64,000 bases of DNA. Source: Bradyrhizobium monzae (GTDB lineage: Bacteria > Pseudomonadota > Alphaproteobacteria > Rhizobiales > Xanthobacteraceae). The stretch spans positions 372,001 through 436,000 of the forward strand of contig NZ_JAIRDQ010000005.1 in assembly GCF_021458635.1 (NCBI RefSeq), given 5' to 3'. The notes below the pieces were generated by a model. It was not told the DNA's origin, did no database searches, and worked only from the letters and a program-made list of their open reading frames with translations. The translations under genes were made by a program, and so were the position numbers. Positions 44,800-52,675 of the stretch are shown here, in pieces (the first letter of the stretch is position 1; every line of letters starts with the position of its first letter).

Positions 44800-46433
44800 T
44801 GTCGCTGTTCCTCCACTATCTGAGCATGCCGTATCTGCTCGAGGGCATCGAGCTCACCCTCGAAGTGACCGCCCTCGGGCTCGGCGGCGGATTGATCCTC
44901 GGATTGATCCTCGCCGGCATGCAGCTGTCCCGCTTCTGGCCCCTGGCGGCGATCGCCAGGGCCTACACCGTGATCTTCCGTGGCACGCCGCTGATCCTGC
45001 AGATGGTGTTCGCCTACGACGCGCTGCCGCACATCGGCATCAAGCTGCCGGCGGTGCTCGCCGCGGGCCTTGCGCTGGCCTGCAACGAGGCGCCGTTCAT
45101 CGCCGAAATGCTCCGCGCCGGCGTGCTGGGCGTCGATCGCGGGCAGGTGACGGCCGGCCAGGCGCTCGGCATGACGCCGTCGATCCTGATGCGCCGGGTG
45201 ATCGCGCCCCAGGCGATCCGCACCATGATCCCGGCCTTCGGCAACGAAGCAGTGAGTGCGCTGAAGAACTCCTCGCTGGCCTCCGTCGTTGCGGTGCAGG
45301 AGCTGACGTTGCGTTCGACCCAGCTCGCATCCTCGACATTCGACTTTTTCTCGATCTTCTTCGCCTCGGGCCTGCTGTATCTCGTGCTGACCTTCGCCAT
45401 CAGCGTGATCCAGCTCTTCGTCGAATGGCTGCTCGATCTCGATCGCGCCAAAGTTCTTACGAAGCGCCGCCGGCGCAAGCTCGCCGATGACCTGCCGTGG
45501 CGTCGTGTCGATCTCGCGACCAAGCTCGAACTCACTGAGGCGACCGCCGCCGATCCCGAGCCCGTGCAGACCGAGCCTGCCGACACGCCGCCGCTGGCAC
45601 TGACGCGTGAAGAACGTACCCGGCGTGCTGCGACGATTGCGCGCAACAACATCGCGGTCGAGACCAAGGACCTCACCAAGAGCTACGGCGCGCAGAAAGT
45701 GCTTGGCGGCCTCGATCTCACCGTGCGCGTGGGCGAGGTGGTCGCGCTGCTCGGGCCCAGCGGCTCCGGCAAGAGCACGCTGCTCCGCTGCATCAACCAT
45801 CTCGAAAGCTGGGACGGAGGCACCGTGCGCGTCGGCGGCCGCCGCCTCGGTTTCGACGACGACGGCAAGCTGCTGTCGCCGCGCGCAATCGCCAACGAGC
45901 GGGCCACCGTCGGCGTCGGCATGGTGTTCCAGCAGTTCAATCTATTCGCCCATCTCTCGGCGAAAGAGAACATCGCCGGTCCCTTGCGCTGGGTCCACGG
46001 CATGACCCGCATCGATGCCGACCGCCGCGCCACCGAGCTGCTCGACCGCGTCGGGTTGTCGCATCGCGCCGACGCGCTGCCGCGACATCTGTCCGGTGGC
46101 CAGCAACAGCGCGTCGCCATTGCGCGTGCGCTGGCGCCCAATCCGAGCGTGCTGCTGCTGGACGAGCCGACCTCGGCGCTCGACCCCGAGCTCGTCAACG
46201 AGGTGCTGGAGGTGATCCGCCGTCTCGCCATCGACGACGGCCTCACCATGATCATCTCGACCCACCAGATCCGCTTCGCCGACGAGGTCGCCGACCGCGT
46301 CGCTTTCTTGAGCGGCGGCGCGATCATCGAGGAGGGGCCGGCGCACGAGGTGCTCTCCAATCCCCGCAACCCGCTGACCGCGCGCTTCCTCAGCGTGATG
46401 GAAGCCGACAAGACCCCGGAGGCGGTGCGATGA
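44799..46433 (+). CDS. fused amino-acid-type ABC permease and ATPase
   Basis: The 544-residue protein joins two ABC subunits. Residues 1-215 are a HisM-type permease (LEGIELTLEVTALGLGGGLI, RGTPLILQMVFAYD, EAA loop GQVTAGQALGMTPSILMRRV). Residues 216-285 form a charged linker. Residues 286-544 are a GlnQ/HisP-type ATPase with Walker A GPSGSGKST (319-327), signature LSGGQQQRVAIARAL and Walker B VLLLDEPTSALD. Such fusions are known but less common than separate genes. With one permease type only, the transporter must be a homodimer. It lies between the binding protein and the amidase genes. Confidence 0.9.
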   Translation: MSLFLHYLSMPYLLEGIELTLEVTALGLGGGLILGLILAGMQLSRFWPLAAIARAYTVIFRGTPLILQMVFAYDALPHIGIKLPAVLAAGLALACNEAPFIAEMLRAGVLGVDRGQVTAGQALGMTPSILMRRVIAPQAIRTMIPAFGNEAVSALKNSSLASVVAVQELTLRSTQLASSTFDFFSIFFASGLLYLVLTFAISVIQLFVEWLLDLDRAKVLTKRRRRKLADDLPWRRVDLATKLELTEATAADPEPVQTEPADTPPLALTREERTRRAATIARNNIAVETKDLTKSYGAQKVLGGLDLTVRVGEVVALLGPSGSGKSTLLRCINHLESWDGGTVRVGGRRLGFDDDGKLLSPRAIANERATVGVGMVFQQFNLFAHLSAKENIAGPLRWVHGMTRIDADRRATELLDRVGLSHRADALPRHLSGGQQQRVAIARALAPNPSVLLLDEPTSALDPELVNEVLEVIRRLAIDDGLTMIISTHQIRFADEVADRVAFLSGGAIIEEGPAHEVLSNPRNPLTARFLSVMEADKTPEAVR

Positions 46434-46476
46434 GCGTCGCCTCCACAAGGTTCAAGACTCCCGAAAAGGCCACGTC

Positions 46477-47718
46477 ATGAAGCATTTCACGCTGCCGGTT
46501 TCGCCGAAAACCGTCCATTGGGGCTATTTCTCCAAGGCCGTTGCTCCTGCCTTGACGCTGCGTTCGGGAGATCGCGCCACCATCGAAACGCTCACCCATC
46601 ACGCCAATGACGATTACGAGCGCATGATCCAGGGCGATCCCGGCGCGGAGAGCGTGTTCCAGTGGACGCGCGAGCACAAGGCGGTGGCGCGCCGCGGCTC
46701 CGGCCCGGTCGAAGGTCCATTCATCCGCGGCGCAGGCGAGGGGATCGGCGTGCATCTCCTCACCGGTCCTGTTGCAATCGAAGGCGCCGAGCCCGGCGAT
46801 ATTCTCGAGGTGCGCATCCTCGACGTCCGGCCGCGGCCAAGCTGCAGCGCCTGCCATGCCGGACGCTGTTTCGGCTCCAACGTCGCGGCGAACTGGGGCT
46901 TTCACTATCACGACCTGATCGAGGAGCCGAAGCCGCGCGAGGTCGTCACCATCTTCGAGCTCGATACGTCAGGCGAGCCCTACGCGAAGGCGGTCTACAA
47001 CTACGTCTGGACGCCGCAGACCGACCCTGACGGCATCGTGCATCCGACCATCGACTATCCCGGCGTCCGCGTCGATCACGCCACCATCAGGAAGCGCGAG
47101 AACATCCTCGCAAGCGTGAAGGTGCCGGCGCGATTGCACTTCGGCACGATGGGCCTCGCGCCGTCGGAGGCGGATTTCGTCAGCTCGATTCCGCCGAGCT
47201 ATACCGGCGGCAACATCGACGACTGGCGCATCGGCAAGGGCGCGCGGATGTTCTATCCGGTCGCCGTCCCCGGCGCTTATTTCTCGGTCGGCGATCCCCA
47301 CGCAGCCCAAGGCGACAGCGAGCTCGGCGGCACCGCGATCGAAACGTCGCTCACCGGCGATTTCGAGTTTATCCTGCATAAGAAGGCCGATCTCGCCGGC
47401 ACCAATCTCGAAGGTCTCGATCATCCCATGCTGGAGACCGATCAGGCCTGGTCGTTCTACGGCTTCACCTATCCAAACTATCTCGCAGCTCTCGGCGCCG
47501 ACGCGCAAACGGAGATTGCCAATCACTCGAGCCTCGACCGTGCGATGCGCGACGCCTTCCGCAAGTTGCGCCGGTTCCTGATGACGGTGCATGGCCTGAG
47601 CGAGGACGAAGCCATCTCGCTGTTGTCGGTCGGCGCCGATTTCGGCGTCACCCAGGTCGTCGATGCCAATTGGGGCGTCCACGGCACGATCCGCAAGAAT
47701 ATCTTCCGATGCGACTAA
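46477..47718 (+). CDS. acetamidase/formamidase family protein
   Basis: The 413-residue cytoplasmic hydrolase of the FmdA/AmdA family (PF03069) releases ammonia from formamide or short amides. Typical stretches are VHWGYFSKAVAPALTLRSGD, LLTGPVAIEGAEPGDILEVR, IDYPGVRVDHATI, VPGAYFSVGDPHAAQGDSEL (metal-binding Asp/His) and NWGVHGTI at the end. It follows the ABC transporter by 43 bases. The next gene carries a second, clearly paralogous copy fused to a regulator, with closely matching motifs throughout, which indicates a tandem duplication. The natural substrate is not known. Confidence 0.9.
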   Translation: MKHFTLPVSPKTVHWGYFSKAVAPALTLRSGDRATIETLTHHANDDYERMIQGDPGAESVFQWTREHKAVARRGSGPVEGPFIRGAGEGIGVHLLTGPVAIEGAEPGDILEVRILDVRPRPSCSACHAGRCFGSNVAANWGFHYHDLIEEPKPREVVTIFELDTSGEPYAKAVYNYVWTPQTDPDGIVHPTIDYPGVRVDHATIRKRENILASVKVPARLHFGTMGLAPSEADFVSSIPPSYTGGNIDDWRIGKGARMFYPVAVPGAYFSVGDPHAAQGDSELGGTAIETSLTGDFEFILHKKADLAGTNLEGLDHPMLETDQAWSFYGFTYPNYLAALGADAQTEIANHSSLDRAMRDAFRKLRRFLMTVHGLSEDEAISLLSVGADFGVTQVVDANWGVHGTIRKNIFRCD

Positions 47719-47852
47719 TGCGTTGAAGGACATTTCGTTTTTGAGATGAACAGGTGACGAGCGGAGATCATTTGCGGCCTGTCGCGGCGACGGATGATCG
47801 CGTGCGTCTGGCACAGAGGTTGCTTCGATCGACTGCAATCTGGGTCGATCCA

Positions 47853-50180
47853 ATGAGCTTCCGCCCGTTTACGAGCGAGTCCTACGCGCAAGACGACCGC
47901 CCAGAAGCCTGGCGGGACGTGCTGGCCGCGGTTGGCCTGCAACCGGCGACCGGCCACTCCTTCTTCGACGGGCACGCGACGGCGTCCCATCGCCATGCCG
48001 CCGGTGTTGCGTTGACGCGTTTGGCCGCGGGCGCACAGAGTGTTGGACCGCTTTCACAGGCCAACGACGATCTGCCGATCGCCTTGATGCCGGTCGAGGA
48101 CGGCATGGTGCTGAAAAGCGCGGGCGGTCATCGCATTGTCCCCGTCGGCCATCTCGTGCTGCTGCCGCGCGGCGGCGACTGGAGCATCGCGTTCCAGCGC
48201 GATATGCGCGCCATCGTGCTGGCCGCGACATCGGAGGCGCTGCATGGGCGCCTCTCGGGTAAACCTCGGCTCGGCGAGCCGCGCGTCGTTCCACCGGGCG
48301 GATTTGCCGAAATCTTCGCGCGCCTGCTGGACGCGACCGCCCGCACGCTCGATACTTTGGGCGATGTCGAATGGAATGCGGTTTCACAGGCCCTGGTCGA
48401 TCTCCTCCTGACGCTCGCGCATCAACTGGCGGCCTCGACGTCCGATGCCGGGTCGAGCGTGACGCAGGCTGCGCTGCTGCACCGGATCTGCCAGACCATC
48501 GAGCGCCGCCTCGACGATCCCGATCTGGTGCCCGCGCGCGTCGCACTGGCCGAGAGGATTTCCGAGCGCTATCTGCAAAAGCTGTTCGAGACGGTCGGCG
48601 ACAACTTTACCCATTACGTCCGCGAGCGCCGGCTCCAGCGCGCCTGGGCCGATCTGTCCAATCCCCTCGAAGCGCATCGCTCGATCTCCGAGATCGCCTA
48701 TGCCTATGGCTTTGGCGATTCCGCGCATTTCAGCCGCGCCTTCCGGCATCGTTTCGGCCTGCCGCCGCGCGATTTTCGCCAGCAGGAAGCGGAGCGCGCG
48801 ACAGCGCAACATGGCGTCACCGGTCAACGCGGCTGGCCCCAGGATGCGCTGGCGCGCGCGCATCAGAGTAACGCGGAGGCACGCAGCAATGTTACCCGAA
48901 CCGGCCCGGGCGAGCCGCGGACCGCCGAGCGCAGGCACCACCATCTTCCGGTCGAGGCCAGCCGGGTCCATTGGGGCTATTTCAGCCGCTCCTTGCCGCC
49001 GCAGATCGAGATCGCTTCCGGCGACACCATCACCATCGAGACGCTGACGCAGCACGCCTCGGACGCCCCAGACATGATGATCGCGGGCGATGCCGCCGCC
49101 GAGAGCGTGTTCGGCTGGACCCGGGACAAGAAGAACGTCGATCGCCGCGGCGCCGGTCCGATGGACGCCAGCGTGTTCGGCCGCGGCGCCGGCGAGGGGT
49201 TCGGCGTCCACATCTGCACGGGGCCGGTGGCGGTGAAGGATGCCCAGCCCGGCGATGTTCTGGAGGTCCGGATCCTCGACATCGTGCCGCGCGCGAGTCG
49301 AAATCCAAAGCATGCGGGCCGTGTGTTCGGCTCCTCGGTCGCGGCGTGGTGGGGCTATCACTACAACGAGTTTCTCGGCGGCCCCAAGCCGCGCGAAGTC
49401 GTTACCATCTACGAGATCTTCGACGATCCTGATGAGCCCCACGCCCGTGCGCTCTATTCCTATCGCTGGGAGCCGCAGACCGATCCGTTCGGCGTCGTCC
49501 ACGCCACCTACGATTATCCCGGCGTCCCCGTCGCGCCCGCCACGATCAAGCGACGGCACGCCGTACTCGACGGCATCCGCATTCCCCTGCGGCCGCATTT
49601 CGGTGTGATCGCGGTGGCGCCGCGCGAGGTCGATTTCATCGACTCCGTGCCGCCGTCATATTTCGGCGGCAACCTCGACAACTGGCGGCTGGGGAAGGGG
49701 TCAACCGTCTATCTTCCGGTGTCCGTGCCCGGCGCGCTGCTCTCGGTCGGCGATTCCCATGCCACACAGGGCGACGGCGAACTCAGCGGCACCGCGATCG
49801 AGTGCTCGATGACCGGCACGTTCGAGGTGATCCTGCACAAGAAGGCCGATCTGGCCGGCCGTCCGTTTGCCGATCTCTCCTATCCCCTGATCGAGACCGA
49901 GACCGATTGGGTGCTGACCGGCTTCAGCCATCCCAATTACCTCGCCGAGTTCGGCGCGCAGGGCCAGAGCGAAGTCTACGCGAAATCCTCGCTCGACCTC
50001 GCCATGAAAGACGCGTTCCGCAAGATGCGGCGCTTCCTGATGAACGTCAAAGGGCTGAGCGAGGACGAGGCGATCGCGTTGATGTCGGCCGCGGTCGATT
50101 TCGGCGTCACGCAGGTCGTCGACGGCAACTGGGGCGTGCACGCCATCATCAGCAAGCGTCTGTTTCAGGACGCGCCTTAA
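47853..50180 (+). CDS. AraC-family regulator fused to an acetamidase/formamidase domain
   Basis: From ATG 47853 the product has 775 residues (a GTG at 47754 would add 33). Residues ~1-190 are a cupin-like sensor region (GGHRIVPVGHLVLLPRGGDW). Residues ~207-310 are a complete AraC/XylS double helix-turn-helix (ERISERYLQKLFETVGDNFT; SISEIAYAYGFGDSAHFSRA with RHRFGLPPRDFR). A polar linker lies at ~311-365. Residues ~366-775 are a full FmdA domain (VHWGYFSRSLPPQIEIASGD; VPGALLSVGDSHATQGDGEL; NWGVHAII). No stop or shift interrupts the frame. The C-terminal half is a paralogue of the enzyme encoded just upstream. A regulator that carries its own amidase could sense or remove its inducer; that is inference. 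Confidence 0.88.
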   Translation: MSFRPFTSESYAQDDRPEAWRDVLAAVGLQPATGHSFFDGHATASHRHAAGVALTRLAAGAQSVGPLSQANDDLPIALMPVEDGMVLKSAGGHRIVPVGHLVLLPRGGDWSIAFQRDMRAIVLAATSEALHGRLSGKPRLGEPRVVPPGGFAEIFARLLDATARTLDTLGDVEWNAVSQALVDLLLTLAHQLAASTSDAGSSVTQAALLHRICQTIERRLDDPDLVPARVALAERISERYLQKLFETVGDNFTHYVRERRLQRAWADLSNPLEAHRSISEIAYAYGFGDSAHFSRAFRHRFGLPPRDFRQQEAERATAQHGVTGQRGWPQDALARAHQSNAEARSNVTRTGPGEPRTAERRHHHLPVEASRVHWGYFSRSLPPQIEIASGDTITIETLTQHASDAPDMMIAGDAAAESVFGWTRDKKNVDRRGAGPMDASVFGRGAGEGFGVHICTGPVAVKDAQPGDVLEVRILDIVPRASRNPKHAGRVFGSSVAAWWGYHYNEFLGGPKPREVVTIYEIFDDPDEPHARALYSYRWEPQTDPFGVVHATYDYPGVPVAPATIKRRHAVLDGIRIPLRPHFGVIAVAPREVDFIDSVPPSYFGGNLDNWRLGKGSTVYLPVSVPGALLSVGDSHATQGDGELSGTAIECSMTGTFEVILHKKADLAGRPFADLSYPLIETETDWVLTGFSHPNYLAEFGAQGQSEVYAKSSLDLAMKDAFRKMRRFLMNVKGLSEDEAIALMSAAVDFGVTQVVDGNWGVHAIISKRLFQDAP

Positions 50181-50197
50181 ACCCAGGGATAGCTCAA

Positions 50198-50581
50198 GTG
50201 AAATTCCACATGATCAGCGGCGGACCGAAGCCGGTCGCGCCCTTCAGCCACGCCGTCGAGACCGACGGTTTTGTCTTCGTCACCGGTCAGATGCCGGACA
50301 CGCCGGAGACGCCGGGCGTGCTGCCGGAGGGGATCGTCGCGCAGACCCGCGCGGTGATGGAGAATTTGAAAGTGGTTCTCGCCGGCCTCGATCTCGGCCT
50401 CGAGCACGTCGTGATGGCGCGAATCTATCTTACCCGTTTCAAGGACGACTATACGGCGATGAACGAGACTTATCGCACGTATTTCGCGCCCGGCCGGCTT
50501 CCAGCCCGCACCTGTGTCGGCGTCACCGGGCTCGCTTATGACGCGCTGATCGAGATCGATCTGGTCTGCCGCCGGCCGTAA
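50198..50581 (+). CDS. RidA family protein
   Basis: The 127-residue protein of the YjgF/YER057c/UK114 family carries AVETDGFVFVTGQMPDTPET, QTRAVMENLKVVLAGLDLGL, VMARIYLTRFKDDYTAMNET, and LPARTCVGVTGLAYDALIEI with the conserved Arg that binds carboxylates. RidA enzymes hydrolyse reactive enamine/imine intermediates made by PLP enzymes, and relatives deaminate small nitrogen compounds. GTG 50198 has an AGGGA site nine bases upstream, whereas ATG 50210 is too far from it. It follows the AraC-amidase fusion by 17 bases and closes the cluster. Confidence 0.88.
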   Translation: MKFHMISGGPKPVAPFSHAVETDGFVFVTGQMPDTPETPGVLPEGIVAQTRAVMENLKVVLAGLDLGLEHVVMARIYLTRFKDDYTAMNETYRTYFAPGRLPARTCVGVTGLAYDALIEIDLVCRRP

Positions 50582-50704
50582 CCCACCTTACGCACCTACA
50601 ACCCGTTGCGTTGCCTGCCGGGCAAAACACGCTAGCGACGGGTCAATCCGCTCAGGCTAAAAGATTCCGCTTTACCGAAATTCGGCTTTGGCGTACTAAC
50701 GCGC

Positions 50705-51190
50705 TACCTCATCCCGGTCAGAGGGGCGTATCGCGATCGTCACGAACGTGGGATGAGCCGTGGTGGACGCCGACTGCATCGGCGCGATTGGTTTTCGCAG
50801 GGCGGGCAACCGTGAGCGAGAGCGTCGCGCGCACGACCGGTGCGGTCAGCATACGGCAAAACCGTGTCGTCCTGACGCCCGGAGTCTGTGCGTCAAGTCT
50901 TGCAGTGATGTGTGTGGCCCAACCGGGCCCGCGCATCAGCCATCGGCAAGGCGACGGGGGCAATAGTGCATCGCTCCCCGGGGAGAGCTCGGCATAAGCC
51001 GTCAACCCACTGCGCAGGGAAGGCCGGATGTTTGGCTTCACCTGTATGCCGCTGTGCAGCCTCTTGTGGCGCAACCATCGCACAGTGGACCGCGGGTGCC
51101 AGCCGGCACCCGGCCTTCCCTGCGCCCTCTGACAAAAGAGGGTGACGCGAGGGTGCAAAACTCGGGCGGCAAGCCGCGAGAATGCGAGTC
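50705..51190. repeat. dispersed intergenic repeat of Bradyrhizobium type
   Basis: This stretch has no credible gene but resembles a long intergenic repeat I know from many Bradyrhizobium genomes, with phrases such as GGGAAGGCCGG and CTGCGCCCTCTG. It contains perfect 16-bp inverted arms, GCGCAGGGAAGGCCGG at 51012-51027 and its complement at 51110-51125, and an inner GGGTGCC/GGCACCC hairpin. Boundaries are approximate. The flank 50582-50704 shows nothing. Confidence 0.55.
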
Positions 51191-51205
51191 TGTGCCTGCT
51201 TGCTC

Positions 51206-51291
51206 CGTCATTACGAGCGCAGCGAAGCAATCCAGAATCCCTCCGCTGTGGGATTCTGGATTGCTTCGTCGCTTTGCTCCTCGCAATGACG
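51206..51291. repeat. long palindromic dispersed repeat
   Basis: CGAAGCAATCCAGAATCCC at 51223-51241 and its exact complement at 51250-51268 form a 19-bp stem with an 8-nt loop. Outer arms CGTCATT/AATGACG close the element at 51206 and 51291. This is one of the best-known dispersed palindromes of Bradyrhizobium and relatives. The 187 bases to 51478 hold nothing recognisable. Confidence 0.85.
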
Positions 51292-51478
51292 GCTCGAAAT
51301 CGGCCCAGGTGTTCCGGGTGGCAATCGACTTTCCCTCAAATTGCAACCCGCGCGTGCAAGAAGCCTTGATCGGCGGTGATCTAGTAGTGATGATCCGCCT
51401 TGAACGCAGCCCCGGACGACAGCGACTAACCCTCAGAGTGCATCAGGATCAGTGGAACGTGATCGAGCTTCCCCCTTG

Positions 51479-51501
51479 TAAAGCACCAAGATGGTGCTTT
51501 A
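51479..51501. promoter_or_regulatory. perfect 9-bp dyad before the TnpB-like/PspA-like gene
   Basis: TAAAGCACC-AAGAT-GGTGCTTTA ends 9 bp before ATG 51511. Its core GCACCA-N3-TGGTGC equals the classical NtrC site. Other readings are a stem-loop in the 5' end of the mRNA that covers the start, or the relic of an IS200/IS605 end hairpin. Confidence 0.6.
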
Positions 51502-51510
51502 GTGCTTTCC

Positions 51511-52665
51511 ATGAGCCCGTCGCCCCGACATGCGCCATCGGCGCTGCGTTACAGGCTAGCCCCTGACCCGGCCGCCAAGGCTGCGATGGAGGCGACGTTC
51601 AGGGCCTATGACCGCATGATGGAGATCCTGGACGAGGTCGCGCGGACCCATAATGTGGGCTCCAACGTCGTCCTGCTGCATGCCCATGCCTATGAGCCGA
51701 TCCGCAAGGAAACGGCGCTGCCGTCGCGGCTGGTGACGCTGGGCCTGCGCGATCGCGCCGACTATCGCGCGGCGCAAGGCCGCCGCCTGCCACTCGACGA
51801 CAAGCTCGCCAAGATCAAGGGCCCGGCCACCATTTCGATTTCAACCGTGCAGGGGCGCTTCAGCGTGCCCTTCGACTACGTCGGCTACGCGGAGGGCTGG
51901 GGCCAGAGCGTGCCTGCACACCTGATCCGCACCGACGACGGTTTCGAGGTTCACTACGGCGTCACGCCGAACAGTCTGCCAGAGGAGGAGAACGCTATGG
52001 ATACCATCGCTGCCGCTCCCGAAAATTTCCTGTCCCGGGTCGGACGTCTGATCGCCGGCATCGCCTATGACGCGATCGAACAGGCGGAAGGCAACAACAA
52101 GCTGAAAGTGGTTGGCCAGGCCATCCGCGAGATCGAGCGCGCGGAGAGCGAGGCGCGCGATGCGCTCGCGGCCGCGCGCGCCGAGGAGTACCGCCTCAAC
52201 GCCCGCCGCACCGAGATCGAACGCGAGATGACCGATCTCGCCGTCAAGATCGAGGGCGCGATCGCCGATAGCCGCGACGATCTCGCCCGCGCCGGCATAG
52301 CCCGTCAGATGGATCTGGAGGCGCAGTTCGAGGTGCTCTCCCGCGCCATCGACGAGAACAACGAGAAAATCGAACAGTGCGTCACCTCGCTGCGCGCGGT
52401 GCTCTCGGCACTGCAGGATGCCGAGCAGCGCCGTGTCGACCTCGAAAAGAGCGAGGCGGCCGCCAGCCACCAGGCCTCGACCTCGCCCCGCAAGCGTGGC
52501 GGCACCTCGGCGGCCGGGAAGGCGCTGCGCGCGGGCAGGGCGGTGGCGCGCGTCACCGGCGTGCCGCCGGGCATCCCATATTCAAGCGACATCGACGAGC
52601 TCAGCACGTTGCATCGCAACAAGGAGATTGCAGCGAGGCTGGCGCGGTTGAAGTCGCACTCCTGA
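51511..52665 (+). CDS. TnpB-like N-terminal domain fused in frame to PspA-like coiled coil
   Basis: The open frame encodes 384 residues in two unlike parts. Residues 1-~158 resemble the N-terminal part of TnpB/OrfB of IS200/IS605 elements: ALRYRLAPDPAAKAAMEATF, NVGSNVVLLHAHAYEPIRKE, LPSRLVTLGLRDRADYR, SISTVQGRFSVPF, HLIRTDDGFEVHYGV. No RuvC nuclease or zinc ribbon follows. Residues ~163-384 are a PspA/IM30-like coiled coil (KVVGQAIREIERAESEARDA and on), suited to membrane-stress binding. A strong internal ribosome binding site and ATG 51997 could give the second part alone. ATG 51511 has no such site. It is followed after 10 bp by yqiJ and then yqiK. Confidence 0.7.
   Translation: MSPSPRHAPSALRYRLAPDPAAKAAMEATFRAYDRMMEILDEVARTHNVGSNVVLLHAHAYEPIRKETALPSRLVTLGLRDRADYRAAQGRRLPLDDKLAKIKGPATISISTVQGRFSVPFDYVGYAEGWGQSVPAHLIRTDDGFEVHYGVTPNSLPEEENAMDTIAAAPENFLSRVGRLIAGIAYDAIEQAEGNNKLKVVGQAIREIERAESEARDALAAARAEEYRLNARRTEIEREMTDLAVKIEGAIADSRDDLARAGIARQMDLEAQFEVLSRAIDENNEKIEQCVTSLRAVLSALQDAEQRRVDLEKSEAAASHQASTSPRKRGGTSAAGKALRAGRAVARVTGVPPGIPYSSDIDELSTLHRNKEIAARLARLKSHS
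51981..51990 (+). promoter_or_regulatory. strong internal ribosome binding site
   Basis: AGAGGAGGAG stands 6-12 bases before an in-frame ATG at 51997, exactly at the junction of the TnpB-like and PspA-like parts. Initiation here would give a 222-residue PspA-like protein of the usual size for the family, so two products from one frame are likely. Confidence 0.7.
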
Positions 52666-52675
52666 GGTTCGTGTC

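Noticed and set aside
51448..51470. Sigma-54 promoter before the TnpB-like/PspA-like gene (TGGAACGTGATCGAGC)
   Set aside because: The GG and GC pairs are one base too far apart and the -24 element lacks CAC.
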